NCBI GenBank assembly: GCA_964411875.1
Contig: CAYPMT010000029.1
Location: forward strand, 1 to 20,610
DNA length: 20,610 bases
Reading direction: 5' to 3'
Source: Aliikangiella sp964411875
GTDB taxonomy: Bacteria; Pseudomonadota; Gammaproteobacteria; Enterobacterales; Kangiellaceae
Positions 7,561 to 15,755 of this stretch are shown piece after piece; the stretch's first letter is position 1; the number at the start of each line of letters is the position of its first letter. Position numbers and translations under genes: made by a program. The notes below the pieces were generated by a model. It did not search any database. It was given only the letters and a program-made list of their open reading frames with translations, and was not told the DNA's origin.

Positions 7561-8349
7561 ATGCATCCAGCTTTATGGATTTCAAAAACAGGCTTAGAAG
7601 CACAAACCAAAGACCTGGCGGCTATATCTAACAATCTGGCTAATGCAGGAACTGTTGGTTTTAAAAAGTCTCGAGTTGTTTTTGAAGATTTGTTTTACCA
7701 AAACTTGCGTCAAGCTGGTAGTCAATCATCACAAGATACTCGAATGCCTTCAGGTTTACAGCTTGGAACCGGTGTTAAGGTGGTTGCAACTCAAAAAGTT
7801 CATACCCAGGGTAGTTTTCAAACCACTGAAAATCAGTTGGATATGGCAATAGCTGGTTCTGGTTTCTTTCAAGTACTATTACCTGATGGAACGACTGGTT
7901 ATACGCGTGCAGGTAATTTTACTTTAGATGAAAATGGACAAGTTGTTACTCAAGGTAGTGGTTATGTATTACAACCGGCTATCACCATTCCACAAGCAGC
8001 AACAAGTTTAGATATTGCTGTTGATGGAACTGTTTCAGTACAAGAGGCCGGTCAAGCTGGCTCAACCGCCCTAGGTAATATACAGCTGGCTGATTTTATC
8101 AATCCAGGCGGGTTACAACCACTTGGAGAAAACTTGTTTACTGAAACCGGTAGTAGTGGAGCGCCAGTTATTGGTACACCAGGACTAGATGGTTTAGGTG
8201 GTGTTCGAGGTGGTCAGTTAGAAACGTCGAATGTTTCAACGGTAGAAGAATTAGTTTCATTGATAGAAACACAACGAACCTATGAAATTAATACTAAAGC
8301 ATTATCGGCTGTCGATCAGATGTTGCAGTTTGTTAATCAGACGCTTTAA
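7561..8349 (+). CDS. flgG: Distal rod protein FlgG
   Basis: Main subunit of the distal rod, which crosses the peptidoglycan and passes through the P and L rings. The 262-residue product has SNNLANAGTVGFKKSRVVFED (about 23-43), the FlgG-specific part around FYQ..RQAGSQSSQDTRMPSGLQLGTGVK, AGSGFFQV and GYTRAGNFTLDENG (about 109-122), and the C-terminal helix TSNVSTVEELVSLIETQRTYE. All are highly conserved in FlgG. AGAGG lies before the ATG. The 101 bases between flgF and flgG hold T/A-rich repeated TTAGAGTT-like pieces but no recognisable sigma-54 or sigma-28 promoter. Confidence 0.97.
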   Translation: MHPALWISKTGLEAQTKDLAAISNNLANAGTVGFKKSRVVFEDLFYQNLRQAGSQSSQDTRMPSGLQLGTGVKVVATQKVHTQGSFQTTENQLDMAIAGSGFFQVLLPDGTTGYTRAGNFTLDENGQVVTQGSGYVLQPAITIPQAATSLDIAVDGTVSVQEAGQAGSTALGNIQLADFINPGGLQPLGENLFTETGSSGAPVIGTPGLDGLGGVRGGQLETSNVSTVEELVSLIETQRTYEINTKALSAVDQMLQFVNQTL

Positions 8350-8371
8350 TTAGTTTATAAGGGAACCTCTT

Positions 8372-9073
8372 ATGTTTAAGCATCAATTAAAAACAGTCAC
8401 ATTAATGTTATTGAGTGTTTTCAGCTTATCTGCTTGTACAACGATTTATCGTAATGCTAGCGTGAATGATCCTAAATGGGCTCCAGCCTTTCCTGAAACA
8501 AAAAATATTAGTCATAACAATTCAGGTGCTATTTATAATCCTATTACGACACAACTTCTTTTTCAGGATAGAAAAGCTTTACGTGTTGGGGATATTATTA
8601 CCATTGTTTTGACAGAACGAACCAATGCAACCAAAACAGCGGATACAGATTTATCAAAAAACTCTAATACATCGTTATCGGCGCCTTCTGTTTTAGGCAA
8701 TGTTTTATCGCCTGGTGGAGGTATTACTGATTTAAGTGTTGCTTCGGGTGGTCAAGATCGAAGCTTTACAGCGGAAACAGATTCAAGCCAGAGTAACCAG
8801 TTACAAGGAACCATTACAGTGACGGTTCATGAGGTTTACCCTAATGGTAATTTATTAATTAGAGGTGAAAAGTGGATTTCGCTTAATCAAGGAAGTGAGT
8901 TTATTCGTGTTGCAGGTATGGTTCGACCAGAAGATATTGATAGAGATAACCAAATTGTTTCAACACGAATTGCTAATGCAAGAATTTCATACGGTGGCAC
9001 AGGTCCACTAGCAGAGGCTAATAAAGCCGGTTGGTTGAGTCGTTTCTTTAATAGTGCCTGGTGGCCTTTCTAA
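8372..9073 (+). CDS. flgH: Flagellar L-ring lipoprotein FlgH
   Basis: Outer-membrane lipoprotein forming the L ring around the rod. A lipoprotein signal peptide of about 21 residues ends in the lipobox LSAC, with Cys22 as the lipid-carrying residue. Conserved blocks include GAIYNPITTQLLFQDRKA and LRVGDIITIVLTERTNATK (about 75-93), and GNLLIRGEKWISLNQGSEFIRVAG.VRPEDI near 153-182. 233 residues is typical. The presence of FlgH, with FlgI, shows a Gram-negative cell envelope. It is followed after 10 bases by flgI. Confidence 0.97.
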   Translation: MFKHQLKTVTLMLLSVFSLSACTTIYRNASVNDPKWAPAFPETKNISHNNSGAIYNPITTQLLFQDRKALRVGDIITIVLTERTNATKTADTDLSKNSNTSLSAPSVLGNVLSPGGGITDLSVASGGQDRSFTAETDSSQSNQLQGTITVTVHEVYPNGNLLIRGEKWISLNQGSEFIRVAGMVRPEDIDRDNQIVSTRIANARISYGGTGPLAEANKAGWLSRFFNSAWWPF

Positions 9074-9083
9074 AGGGTATAGA

Positions 9084-10181
9084 GTGAAATTATTATTCAA
9101 AATAATTCCTTTTGTTTTATTGATTAATACTCAGTTCGTATTAGCCGAAAGAGTTAAAGATATTACTAGCATTCAGGGTGTTCGAGAAAACCAATTAATT
9201 GGTTATGGATTAGTTGTTGGATTAGATGGTACCGGAGAAACAACTCGCTATACTGAGCAAACTTTTCGGACTATGCTGTCTCGATTTGGTATTAGTGTGC
9301 CACCAGGCAGTCAGCTTAAATTGAAAAACTCTGCGGCAGTTGCGATACATTCTAGCTTACCAGCTTTTGCAAAAACTGGTCAAACTATTGATATTACTGT
9401 GAGCAGTTTAGGTGAGGCAAAAAGTTTACGTGGCGGTACCCTATTAATGGCTCCTCTAAGAGGTGTTGATGGAAAAACTTATGCGGTTGCTCAAGGTAAT
9501 CTAGTGGTTGGTGGTTTTGGTATACAAGGTAGTGATGGTTCTAAAATTAGTGTTAATCATCAAACTGTTGGTCGAATACCCAATGGAGCAACCGTTGAAC
9601 AAACCGTGGTAACCAATTTTGCACAGAGTGAATTCTTGGTTTTTAATTTGGATAAACCTGACTTTACTACAGCGGTTCGATTAGCCAAGGCAATTAATCA
9701 ATTTATTGGGCCTAATACCGCAAAGCCACTTGATCAAACGTCTATTCAGGTGAATGCACCAAGAGACACATCACAACGAATTAGTTATTTATCCGTTATT
9801 GAAAATATTCAAGTGACGCCTGCAGAATCACCGGGGCGAGTCATTGTTAATTCTCGCACGGGTACAATAGTGATTGGTAAAAATGTGAATTTAAAAGAGG
9901 CCGCTATTGCTCATGGTAATTTAATTGTAAAAATTAAAGAAACACAGCAAGTCAGCCAGCCGGCTCCTTTAGCTCAGCAAGGAACCACCGTTGCAACAGT
10001 CGATTCAGCTATCGAAGTTGAACAACAAGATTCACGAATGTTTCACTTTCAGCCGGGTGCGACATTACAAGAGTTAGTTGAGGCGGTTAATTTAGTTGGT
10101 GCCGCACCAGGCGATGTTATGGCAATTTTAGAAGCGTTAAAACAAGCCGGCGCAATTAGTGGCGAGTTAATAGTGATTTGA
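9084..10181 (+). CDS. flgI: Flagellar P-ring protein FlgI
   Basis: Periplasmic subunit of the P ring in the peptidoglycan layer, secreted by Sec. I chose the GTG at 9084, preceded by AAAGGG at 9072-9077, because the product then starts with a compact signal peptide (MKLLFKIIPFVLLINTQFVLA) cut before ERVKDITSIQG, where mature FlgI begins; a GTG 30 bases earlier would put ten polar residues in front of it. Conserved pieces: RENQLIGYGLVVGLDGTGE, TFRTMLSRFGI, GGTLLMAPLRGVDG, VNSRTGTIVIG and the C-terminal GDVMAILEALKQAGAISGELIVI. 365 residues is normal. The stop overlaps the start of flgJ. Confidence 0.96.
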   Translation: MKLLFKIIPFVLLINTQFVLAERVKDITSIQGVRENQLIGYGLVVGLDGTGETTRYTEQTFRTMLSRFGISVPPGSQLKLKNSAAVAIHSSLPAFAKTGQTIDITVSSLGEAKSLRGGTLLMAPLRGVDGKTYAVAQGNLVVGGFGIQGSDGSKISVNHQTVGRIPNGATVEQTVVTNFAQSEFLVFNLDKPDFTTAVRLAKAINQFIGPNTAKPLDQTSIQVNAPRDTSQRISYLSVIENIQVTPAESPGRVIVNSRTGTIVIGKNVNLKEAAIAHGNLIVKIKETQQVSQPAPLAQQGTTVATVDSAIEVEQQDSRMFHFQPGATLQELVEAVNLVGAAPGDVMAILEALKQAGAISGELIVI

Positions 10182-11194
10182 TGATGGATAGTGCGATAGG
10201 AATAAATACATCTCAGCAATTTGAACAGGCCAGTATTTACTCTGATCTGAACTCGCTGGATAGTATTCGTAAAATGGCATTAACCGATAAAGAAAGCGCA
10301 TTAAAAAAGGCTGCTAAAGAGTTCGAAGCTTTTTTCCTTAATATGATGCTCAAATCAATGCGTCAGGCCAGTCAAGTGATTGGTGATGATTCTCCAATGA
10401 GTAGCCCTCAAGAAAAAATGTATACATCCATGTTAGATGAGCAGCTTTCAGTTGATTTGTCTCAAAATGGATTGTTAGGTATTGCTGATTTAATGACAAA
10501 GCAATTAAGCAATAATGTTTCTAAGCCTGAAACCAATCATATGGCGAGCAAGATAAGTAGATTAGAATTCACGCAAAAAACTAATAAGGCTAGTTCAGTC
10601 GTACCTGATAAAGAATTAAAGTCAGTAATCAAGTTAGAGAAAGACTTGGTGGAAGATAAAAAAGAATTAAATGACAGTCAAGTCGTTGCTGAAAATAACT
10701 TGAAGGCTGAAAAGAAATCATTATTTGATAACACTAAAGACTTTGTTAAAACATTATTGCCTTATGCCAAAAAAGCAGCCAATTTGTTAGGTCTAGATCC
10801 AAAGTTGCTTATTGCTCAAGCTGCACTTGAAACTGGCTGGGGTAAATTTATTATGCATGACGAATCGGGAAAGCCAGGGTTTAATTTGTTCGGAATTAAG
10901 TCCCATAAGAGTTGGCAAGGCGAGGAAATAAAAATAGATACACTTGAAGTTGAAAATCAGTCATTTAAAAAAGTTAAAGCTAATTTCAGAAAATATTCAG
11001 ATTTTTCTCAGTCATTTGATGATTATGTTGAATTTGTTAAAGCAAACCCACGTTATGAAAAAGCACTTAATGTAACTCATGATGCTAATCAATACATGAA
11101 AGAATTGCAGAGTGCTGGTTATGCGACAGATCCTAACTATGCCGATAAAGTTTTAAGAATATTTCGCCAACAACTATCTGAAATGGATTATTAG
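10181..11194 (+). CDS. flgJ: Rod cap and peptidoglycan hydrolase FlgJ
   Basis: Bifunctional FlgJ of the gammaproteobacterial type. The N-terminal part (to about residue 105), with LKKAAKEFEAFFLNMMLKSMR and EQLSVDLSQNGLLGIADLM, is the rod-cap domain that helps rod assembly. The C-terminal part (from about 186) is a glucosaminidase (GH73-type) domain opening the cell wall, with AALETGWGK carrying the likely catalytic Glu217 and FNLFGIKSHKSWQG, YSDFSQSFDDYVEFVK and YATDPNYADKV as typical later blocks. The domains are joined by an approximately 75-residue Lys/Glu-rich linker. ATG at 10181 shares a base with the flgI TGA stop; a second ATG follows directly. Confidence 0.95.
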   Translation: MMDSAIGINTSQQFEQASIYSDLNSLDSIRKMALTDKESALKKAAKEFEAFFLNMMLKSMRQASQVIGDDSPMSSPQEKMYTSMLDEQLSVDLSQNGLLGIADLMTKQLSNNVSKPETNHMASKISRLEFTQKTNKASSVVPDKELKSVIKLEKDLVEDKKELNDSQVVAENNLKAEKKSLFDNTKDFVKTLLPYAKKAANLLGLDPKLLIAQAALETGWGKFIMHDESGKPGFNLFGIKSHKSWQGEEIKIDTLEVENQSFKKVKANFRKYSDFSQSFDDYVEFVKANPRYEKALNVTHDANQYMKELQSAGYATDPNYADKVLRIFRQQLSEMDY

Positions 11195-11203
11195 GGGAAA
11201 TAT

Positions 11204-13192
11204 ATGAGTATTTTCAATATTAGTATTTCAGGTTTGTTAGCTAGCCAAGCATCGATTCAAACCACCTCGCATAATATTGCTAATGCTAATGTTGAAGGTT
11301 ATTCCAGACAGACAGCAAGTCAAGAAACGCGTAATCCAAACTTCTTGGCCGGTAATTATTTTGGTACAGGGGTAGAGGTAAGTCAGGTTAAACGGATTTT
11401 TGAAGCCTCTCATCAATTAGCTGTACAAGCGAATACAGCCGATTTTTCTCGGTTTGATACATTTCTTTCACATGCCTCAAGAGTTGATAATTTATTAGTT
11501 GAGAATGGTGGTGTCACTGAAGTTATACAAAAGTATTTTTCAGCTTTGCAAGGAGTCGTCAATGATCCAGCATCTATTTCAGCACGTCAAGTCATGCTGA
11601 GTGAAGCAGAAACTATGGTTTCACGTTTTGACCTAATTCATTCACAGCTTGAAAATCAAGTGTCTGAAGTTAATCAAAGTATTAAATCTAATGCTGAAGA
11701 AATTACGGAGCTAGCTCAATCAATTGCTCGATTGAATAATCAAATATCCAGCTCTCCTGGTGATCAACCTCCTGATCTTTTAGATCAAAGAGATATAGCA
11801 ATCACTCGGCTGAGTGAACTTGTTGGTGTTCAAACTATTGAAGAAACAGATGGTAGTTATAACGTCTTTATTGGAACAGGTCAGTCTTTGGTTGTAGGTT
11901 CAATCGCTAATCAATTAACCACCAATGTTGCGCCTAATAACCCAAGGTACCTAACATTAAATTTATCAACTGGTGGTTCGAGTTCTGTTGATATTACCGA
12001 TAGAATTACTGGTGGTAAGTTAGGCGCATTGATTGAGGTGACTGATGAAATTATCAATCCGGCATTTAATGTATTAGGCAAGGTTGCTTTAGGTATAGCC
12101 GATTCATTTAATGCACAACATCAACTAGGTTTGGATTTAAATAATGAATTAGGCGGTAATTTTTTTATAGATATTAATGAGTCTGGGATTGCTGAAGCTC
12201 GAGTAATTAATTCGACTAACAATACTGGTAGCGCTGAGTTTAGTCTTACAGTTGATGACCCTTCGCAATTAAAAGACTCTAACTATCGGCTATTTTTATC
12301 GGGTGGGAATTACCAGCTAGTTGATACAACAAACAATACTAATATTGCAACTTTTGCGCCGCCAGGTATTGTACCTGCTACGGTACAAGTTGCTTCAGAA
12401 GGTTTTACTATAAACTTTGAGTCAGGTGCAGCAGTTGATGGTGATGTTTTTGAAATTCAACCAACGCGGAATTTTTCACGTGATTTTGAATCATTAGTTT
12501 CACAGCCTGAAAAAATTGCGGCTGCATCACCAATTAGAGCTGAACAATCGAATACTAATATTGGTAGTGGTCGAATTGCTTCAACGCAAGTGACTGACAC
12601 AACGACTGGTGTATTTACAACCACGCCAGGGAGTTTAACACCACCAATTCGTATTGAATTTGATGCTACCCCCGGTGAATTTTCCGTTTTTGATATGACA
12701 ACAGGCACACCAGTTTTATTAGCTGGTGGTATATCTGGTTTTGTTGCTAATCAAGAAAACAATATCCTTCAGTTGGCCGGAGCACCCTATAATGCTTATG
12801 GTTATGAAGTGACAATTTCTGGTGATCCTCAATCTGGCGATAGTTTTGACATTAATTTTAATAACAATGGTGCCGGTGATAATACCAATGTTAGTTCACT
12901 TGGTGAGTTACAATTTTCAGCGACCTTGGATAATGGTAACTCAAACTTTCAACAGGCTTTTGGGCGAGCAATTAGTGACATTGGTGTGAAGACTCAATCA
13001 GCTAAAATTAAGCGTGAGGCCTCTGAGAGTTTATTGTTTCAGTCAAAGGAAAGAAAAAGCAGTGTTTCAGGTGTTAATTTAGATGAAGAGGCCGCTAATT
13101 TAATTAGATTTCAACAAGCTTATCAAGCATCTGCACAGGCAATTTCAGTCGCAAGAAATACTTTTCAAACAGTAATAGATGCATTTCGATAA
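11204..13192 (+). CDS. flgK: Hook-filament junction protein FlgK (HAP1)
   Basis: FlgK forms the first junction layer between hook and filament. The N-terminus, ISISGLLASQASIQTTSHNIANANVEGYSRQ (about residues 6-36, here named by its ends), and the C-terminus with SGVNLDEEAANLIRFQQAYQ and ISVARNTFQTVIDAFR are the strongly conserved D0/D1 helices. LDQRDIAITRLSELVGV and FNAQHQLGLDLN are further FlgK blocks. At 662 residues it is longer than the 547 of the Salmonella protein; the extra length lies in the variable middle (about 330-560), which includes two beta-type segments ending in GDVFEIQPT and SGDSFDINF. TAGGGGAA precedes the ATG by 5 bases. Confidence 0.96.
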   Translation: MSIFNISISGLLASQASIQTTSHNIANANVEGYSRQTASQETRNPNFLAGNYFGTGVEVSQVKRIFEASHQLAVQANTADFSRFDTFLSHASRVDNLLVENGGVTEVIQKYFSALQGVVNDPASISARQVMLSEAETMVSRFDLIHSQLENQVSEVNQSIKSNAEEITELAQSIARLNNQISSSPGDQPPDLLDQRDIAITRLSELVGVQTIEETDGSYNVFIGTGQSLVVGSIANQLTTNVAPNNPRYLTLNLSTGGSSSVDITDRITGGKLGALIEVTDEIINPAFNVLGKVALGIADSFNAQHQLGLDLNNELGGNFFIDINESGIAEARVINSTNNTGSAEFSLTVDDPSQLKDSNYRLFLSGGNYQLVDTTNNTNIATFAPPGIVPATVQVASEGFTINFESGAAVDGDVFEIQPTRNFSRDFESLVSQPEKIAAASPIRAEQSNTNIGSGRIASTQVTDTTTGVFTTTPGSLTPPIRIEFDATPGEFSVFDMTTGTPVLLAGGISGFVANQENNILQLAGAPYNAYGYEVTISGDPQSGDSFDINFNNNGAGDNTNVSSLGELQFSATLDNGNSNFQQAFGRAISDIGVKTQSAKIKREASESLLFQSKERKSSVSGVNLDEEAANLIRFQQAYQASAQAISVARNTFQTVIDAFR

Positions 13193-13202
13193 TAGGATAG
13201 AT

Positions 13203-13216
13203 AAAAACTAGTTTTT
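13203..13216. repeat. Perfect 14-base palindrome between flgK and flgL
   Basis: AAAAACTAGTTTTT is its own complement and occupies about half of the 31-base flgK-flgL gap, 8 bases before the flgL ATG. It has no loop, so it is a poor hairpin and more like a protein site or chance AT-rich symmetry. It covers the place where the flgL ribosome binding site would be; only a weak AAG is seen there. Confidence 0.4.
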
Positions 13217-13223
13217 AAGAATT

Positions 13224-14438
13224 ATGAGAATATCAACCAGTCAAATTGTTAGTTCAGGCATTAGAGAAATGCTTTTGCGTCAAGCAGATTTGCAAAAAAC
13301 ACAGCTGCAAATAGCGACTCAAAAGCGGGTTCTTAAACCATCGGATGATCCGGTTGCTATAACATCAATTAATTTTTTGAAAACTGAAATTTCACAGTTA
13401 GAGCAGTTCAATCGTAATGGTGATGCCGCTAAAGCCAGTAATGAATTAGCTGAGACAGTTTTAAATGGTGTTTCAAATATTTTATTTAAAGTTAAAGAGC
13501 TAACTGTTCAATTAGGTAATGGTTTATATGGTCAAGAAGAGCTCAATAGTATTTCGATTGAAATAGAAGAAAATCTTAGAGAAGCTTTTGGCTTGGCAAA
13601 CACACAGAATGCTAATGGTGATTATTTGTTTGCTGGAAGTCGCGTTAAGACAAAACCTTTCACAACAGATGCAAGTGGCGACTCGGTTTATAATGGTGAT
13701 CAAACACGACGCTTATTAAGAGTCAGTAGTGGCTTAGTTACCCAAACATCCGATACAGGCTTTGATATATTTAGCAATATTTTTAATGGTAATGGAAAGT
13801 TTACAACAGTATCTAATTCCGCTAACACTGGCACAGGACTTATTTCTCCCGGCAGTTATCAAGCGCCACCACAATTTTTAGCAGAGGCCTATACCGTATC
13901 ATTTGGAACAGATGTTAATGGTGATACAACCTATAGCGTAACTGGTGATACGTCAGGTTCGACAGTCATACCTGCAACAGTTTGGCAAGAAGGTCAAACC
14001 ATTAGCTTTAATGGCATTAGCTTTGAGGTAACTGGTGAACCTGCTGCCGGTGATCAATTTGAGATTGCACCCAGCCAGCCACAAGATATTTTTACCACGA
14101 TTAAAACAGCTATCGATGCTGTTGCTAGCGCGGGCGAAAGTCCTGAAAGTAGAGCACATTTTCTTAATGTGATTAGCGGCGTTCAAAAAAGTTTTGATAG
14201 AGCACAACAAAATATTGATATCAGTCGTGGAAAAATCGGTAGCCGTCTTAACTCGATTGAGCAAGAGTCAAATAGTAACTTATCATTATTAGTGGTGAGC
14301 CGAACGGCCCTATCCGATGTTGAAGATTTAGATATGGTTGAGGCTTCAACAAGGTTTTCACAGCAGTTAGTTGTCCTAGAAGCTGCTCAAGCTAGTTTTG
14401 TTAGAGTCCAAGATCTAAATTTGTTTAATTTCTTGTAG
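13224..14438 (+). CDS. flgL: Hook-filament junction protein FlgL (HAP3)
   Basis: FlgL is the second junction protein, sitting on FlgK and under the filament. Its flagellin-like N-terminus has RISTSQIVSSGIREMLLRQ and TQKRVLKPSDDPVA (about 34-47); the C-terminus has VVSRTALSDVEDLDMVEASTR and FSQQLVVLEAAQASFVRVQDLNLFNFL. 404 residues is longer than the Salmonella protein (317), within the range of marine relatives; the extra part lies between about 175 and 290 and resembles a module also seen in FlgK. It is the last gene of the flgB-L block and stops only 12 bases from the end of the convergent GNAT gene. Confidence 0.96.
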   Translation: MRISTSQIVSSGIREMLLRQADLQKTQLQIATQKRVLKPSDDPVAITSINFLKTEISQLEQFNRNGDAAKASNELAETVLNGVSNILFKVKELTVQLGNGLYGQEELNSISIEIEENLREAFGLANTQNANGDYLFAGSRVKTKPFTTDASGDSVYNGDQTRRLLRVSSGLVTQTSDTGFDIFSNIFNGNGKFTTVSNSANTGTGLISPGSYQAPPQFLAEAYTVSFGTDVNGDTTYSVTGDTSGSTVIPATVWQEGQTISFNGISFEVTGEPAAGDQFEIAPSQPQDIFTTIKTAIDAVASAGESPESRAHFLNVISGVQKSFDRAQQNIDISRGKIGSRLNSIEQESNSNLSLLVVSRTALSDVEDLDMVEASTRFSQQLVVLEAAQASFVRVQDLNLFNFL

Positions 14439-14450
14439 TAAGAGGGATGA

Positions 14451-14981
14451 TTAAGCAATGATTTTTCTAGCAATTAAAGCATTGGCTTTATAGCCTTTAT
14501 CTTGCCAGAACTGATGGGCTAAATTGTTTTTTTTGGTATATTGGCATTCAATATATTCTATGCCGATTGACAAAAAGCAATTTTCTATAGACTCTAATAA
14601 ACTATGAGCGATTTTTTGTTTTCTAAAGGGTTCTTCAACCCACAAAAGTTGAATAAACCCTTTCAGTGGCGCAGCAATTAAACCATTGTCATTAATAATG
14701 CTTGTGCCAGCAATAAAACCAACAGGCTTTTGTTTAATTAAAGCCAGTAAAAAAAGGCTGTTATTGTTATCGATTTCTAGAGACAACCATTTTTTTAGGT
14801 TTTTTTCAAAGTGTTGATGAGGCTTTAACTTGCCGTCATCTTCATGCTGGTGCAGTGCAATTGTCCAACGAGTAATGAGATCAATATCTTCTGCTGTTAC
14901 TTGAGCAATATCAACTGATTGTTCACCTGATGAAAAAGGTAATTCAAGAGTTGTTGCTGGTTTTTCGGTATTCGTTAGCAC
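14451..14981 (-). CDS. GNAT family N-acetyltransferase, last gene of the fliD operon
   Basis: A 176-residue protein with a GNAT fold pattern: KPVGFIAGTSI (strand 4 region, about 86-96), FIQLLWVEEPFRKQKIAHSLLE, where EPFRKQKIAHSLL is the acetyl-CoA-binding loop (R/Q-x-x-G/A-x-A variant, here RKQKIA), and the C-terminal LAHQFWQDKGYKA block, the usual F-W-x-x-x-G-(F/Y) end. The substrate is unknown. A GTG at 14981 is the only plausible start, with AAGGA 12 bases upstream, so the first 38 bases overlap the fliT-like gene. Position in the fliD-fliS-fliT operon suggests a flagellar target such as flagellin, a flagellar protein lysine or a sugar precursor, but nothing in the sequence proves it. Confidence 0.8.
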   Translation of the reverse strand: MLTNTEKPATTLELPFSSGEQSVDIAQVTAEDIDLITRWTIALHQHEDDGKLKPHQHFEKNLKKWLSLEIDNNNSLFLLALIKQKPVGFIAGTSIINDNGLIAAPLKGFIQLLWVEEPFRKQKIAHSLLESIENCFLSIGIEYIECQYTKKNNLAHQFWQDKGYKANALIARKIIA

Positions 14982-15279
14982 CTTTGTAAGAATTCCTTAG
15001 ATTGATTCGGGATTTAATAAGCGAGTTTTTATTTTCAACTAAAATTTTATGCAGCTCTTTGTCATCGTTAAGGAGCTTTTTCTGAATTTTTAATAAGTTG
15101 TCTTTGTTGATTTCTTCATTTTGACTGGACTCTATAAAACGTTGAATTTTTTGATGACGCTCTTTTACTAGTTTTTGTACGCCATGCCAATTTGATAATT
15201 CAGTTTGAATGCGTATTTTTTCATGAAAACCTTCAAGGTCCAATAGAACTTGGTTAATATTAACAATTTCAGCAGACAT
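14944..15279 (-). CDS. FliT-like flagellar chaperone (probable)
   Basis: A 111-residue, strongly helical and charged cytoplasmic protein without signal peptide or membrane segment. The ATG at 15277-15279 follows GAGGAGT, so I prefer it to a GTG four codons upstream. The first helix region contains IQTELSNWHGVQKLVKERHQ, similar in layout to FliT proteins (an early Trp in a 'W..l..L..eR...i' pattern), and the gene lies directly after fliS as fliT usually does. In Salmonella FliT is the export chaperone for FliD and controls FlhDC; in this organism only the chaperone part would be expected. Sequence similarity is weak and the call rests mainly on size, helical pattern and place. The 3' end overlaps the GNAT gene. 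Confidence 0.6.
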   Translation of the reverse strand: MSAEIVNINQVLLDLEGFHEKIRIQTELSNWHGVQKLVKERHQKIQRFIESSQNEEINKDNLLKIQKKLLNDDKELHKILVENKNSLIKSRINLRNSYKGANEYRKTSNNS

Positions 15280-15314
15280 AATACTCCTCACTACAATTTT
15301 ATCTAATGCCTTAA

Positions 15315-15725
15315 CTAAGAGGGTTGTTGCGGCGCTAGTTTTAATGACTCTTCACGAATGCCGTCCCATCCTTCTTTAATTTGTTGCATAATGTTAAGAA
15401 CGCTATTAATTTTTTCTTCATCATTGGTAATATTCGCTTCAGCTAAAGCAGTGCAACTATAGTCATAAAGCGCACTTAAAGTTTTTGATACATCACCACC
15501 GTTCTCCATATCCAAGCTTCCTTTAAGCCCACCAATAATCGAAATGGCCCAACTAATGTGTTCGCCTTTCTCAGCTATTTTTTTGTTTTTCATAAAAAAT
15601 TTAGCACGATTAATTTTTTCAATAGCACCATCAAGAAGCATTTGTATTAAGCGATGTGGGTCAGCATTCTCCACACCTGTGGCTGCACTCATGTTGGTGT
15701 AAGCTGATGCGCCTGTTAATCCCAT
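15315..15725 (-). CDS. fliS: Flagellin export chaperone FliS
   Basis: FliS binds the C-terminal helix of flagellin in the cytoplasm and keeps it unfolded for export. The 136 residues form the all-helical FliS pattern, with VENADPHRLIQMLLDGAIEKINRAK (about 18-42 by its ends), the diagnostic GLKGSLDMENGGDVSKTL (about 66-83) and SALYDYSCTALAEAN, and a last helix with GWDGI. GAGG lies 9 bases before the ATG. It follows fliD after 30 bases and precedes the fliT-like gene, so it is read from the sigma-54 promoter of fliD. Its clients would be the two flagellins further upstream on the same strand. Confidence 0.95.
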   Translation of the reverse strand: MGLTGASAYTNMSAATGVENADPHRLIQMLLDGAIEKINRAKFFMKNKKIAEKGEHISWAISIIGGLKGSLDMENGGDVSKTLSALYDYSCTALAEANITNDEEKINSVLNIMQQIKEGWDGIREESLKLAPQQPS

Positions 15726-15755
15726 ATTATTTTATCCTCAAAATTAATTAAATAT

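Noticed and set aside
9054..9083. Earlier GTG start for flgI, inside flgH.
   Set aside because: It would add ten polar residues before the signal peptide, while the GTG at 9084 has a good ribosome binding site.
11141..11148. GCCGATAA, the exact sigma-28 -10 box, near the end of flgJ ahead of flgK.
   Set aside because: The -35 position holds TGCG instead of TAAA at 15 bases, with nothing better at 14 or 16, and the bases encode the conserved YADK of FlgJ.
12457..12708. Minus-strand open frame of 83 codons within flgK.
   Set aside because: Lies opposite the true FlgK frame, with no start signal and no recognisable product.
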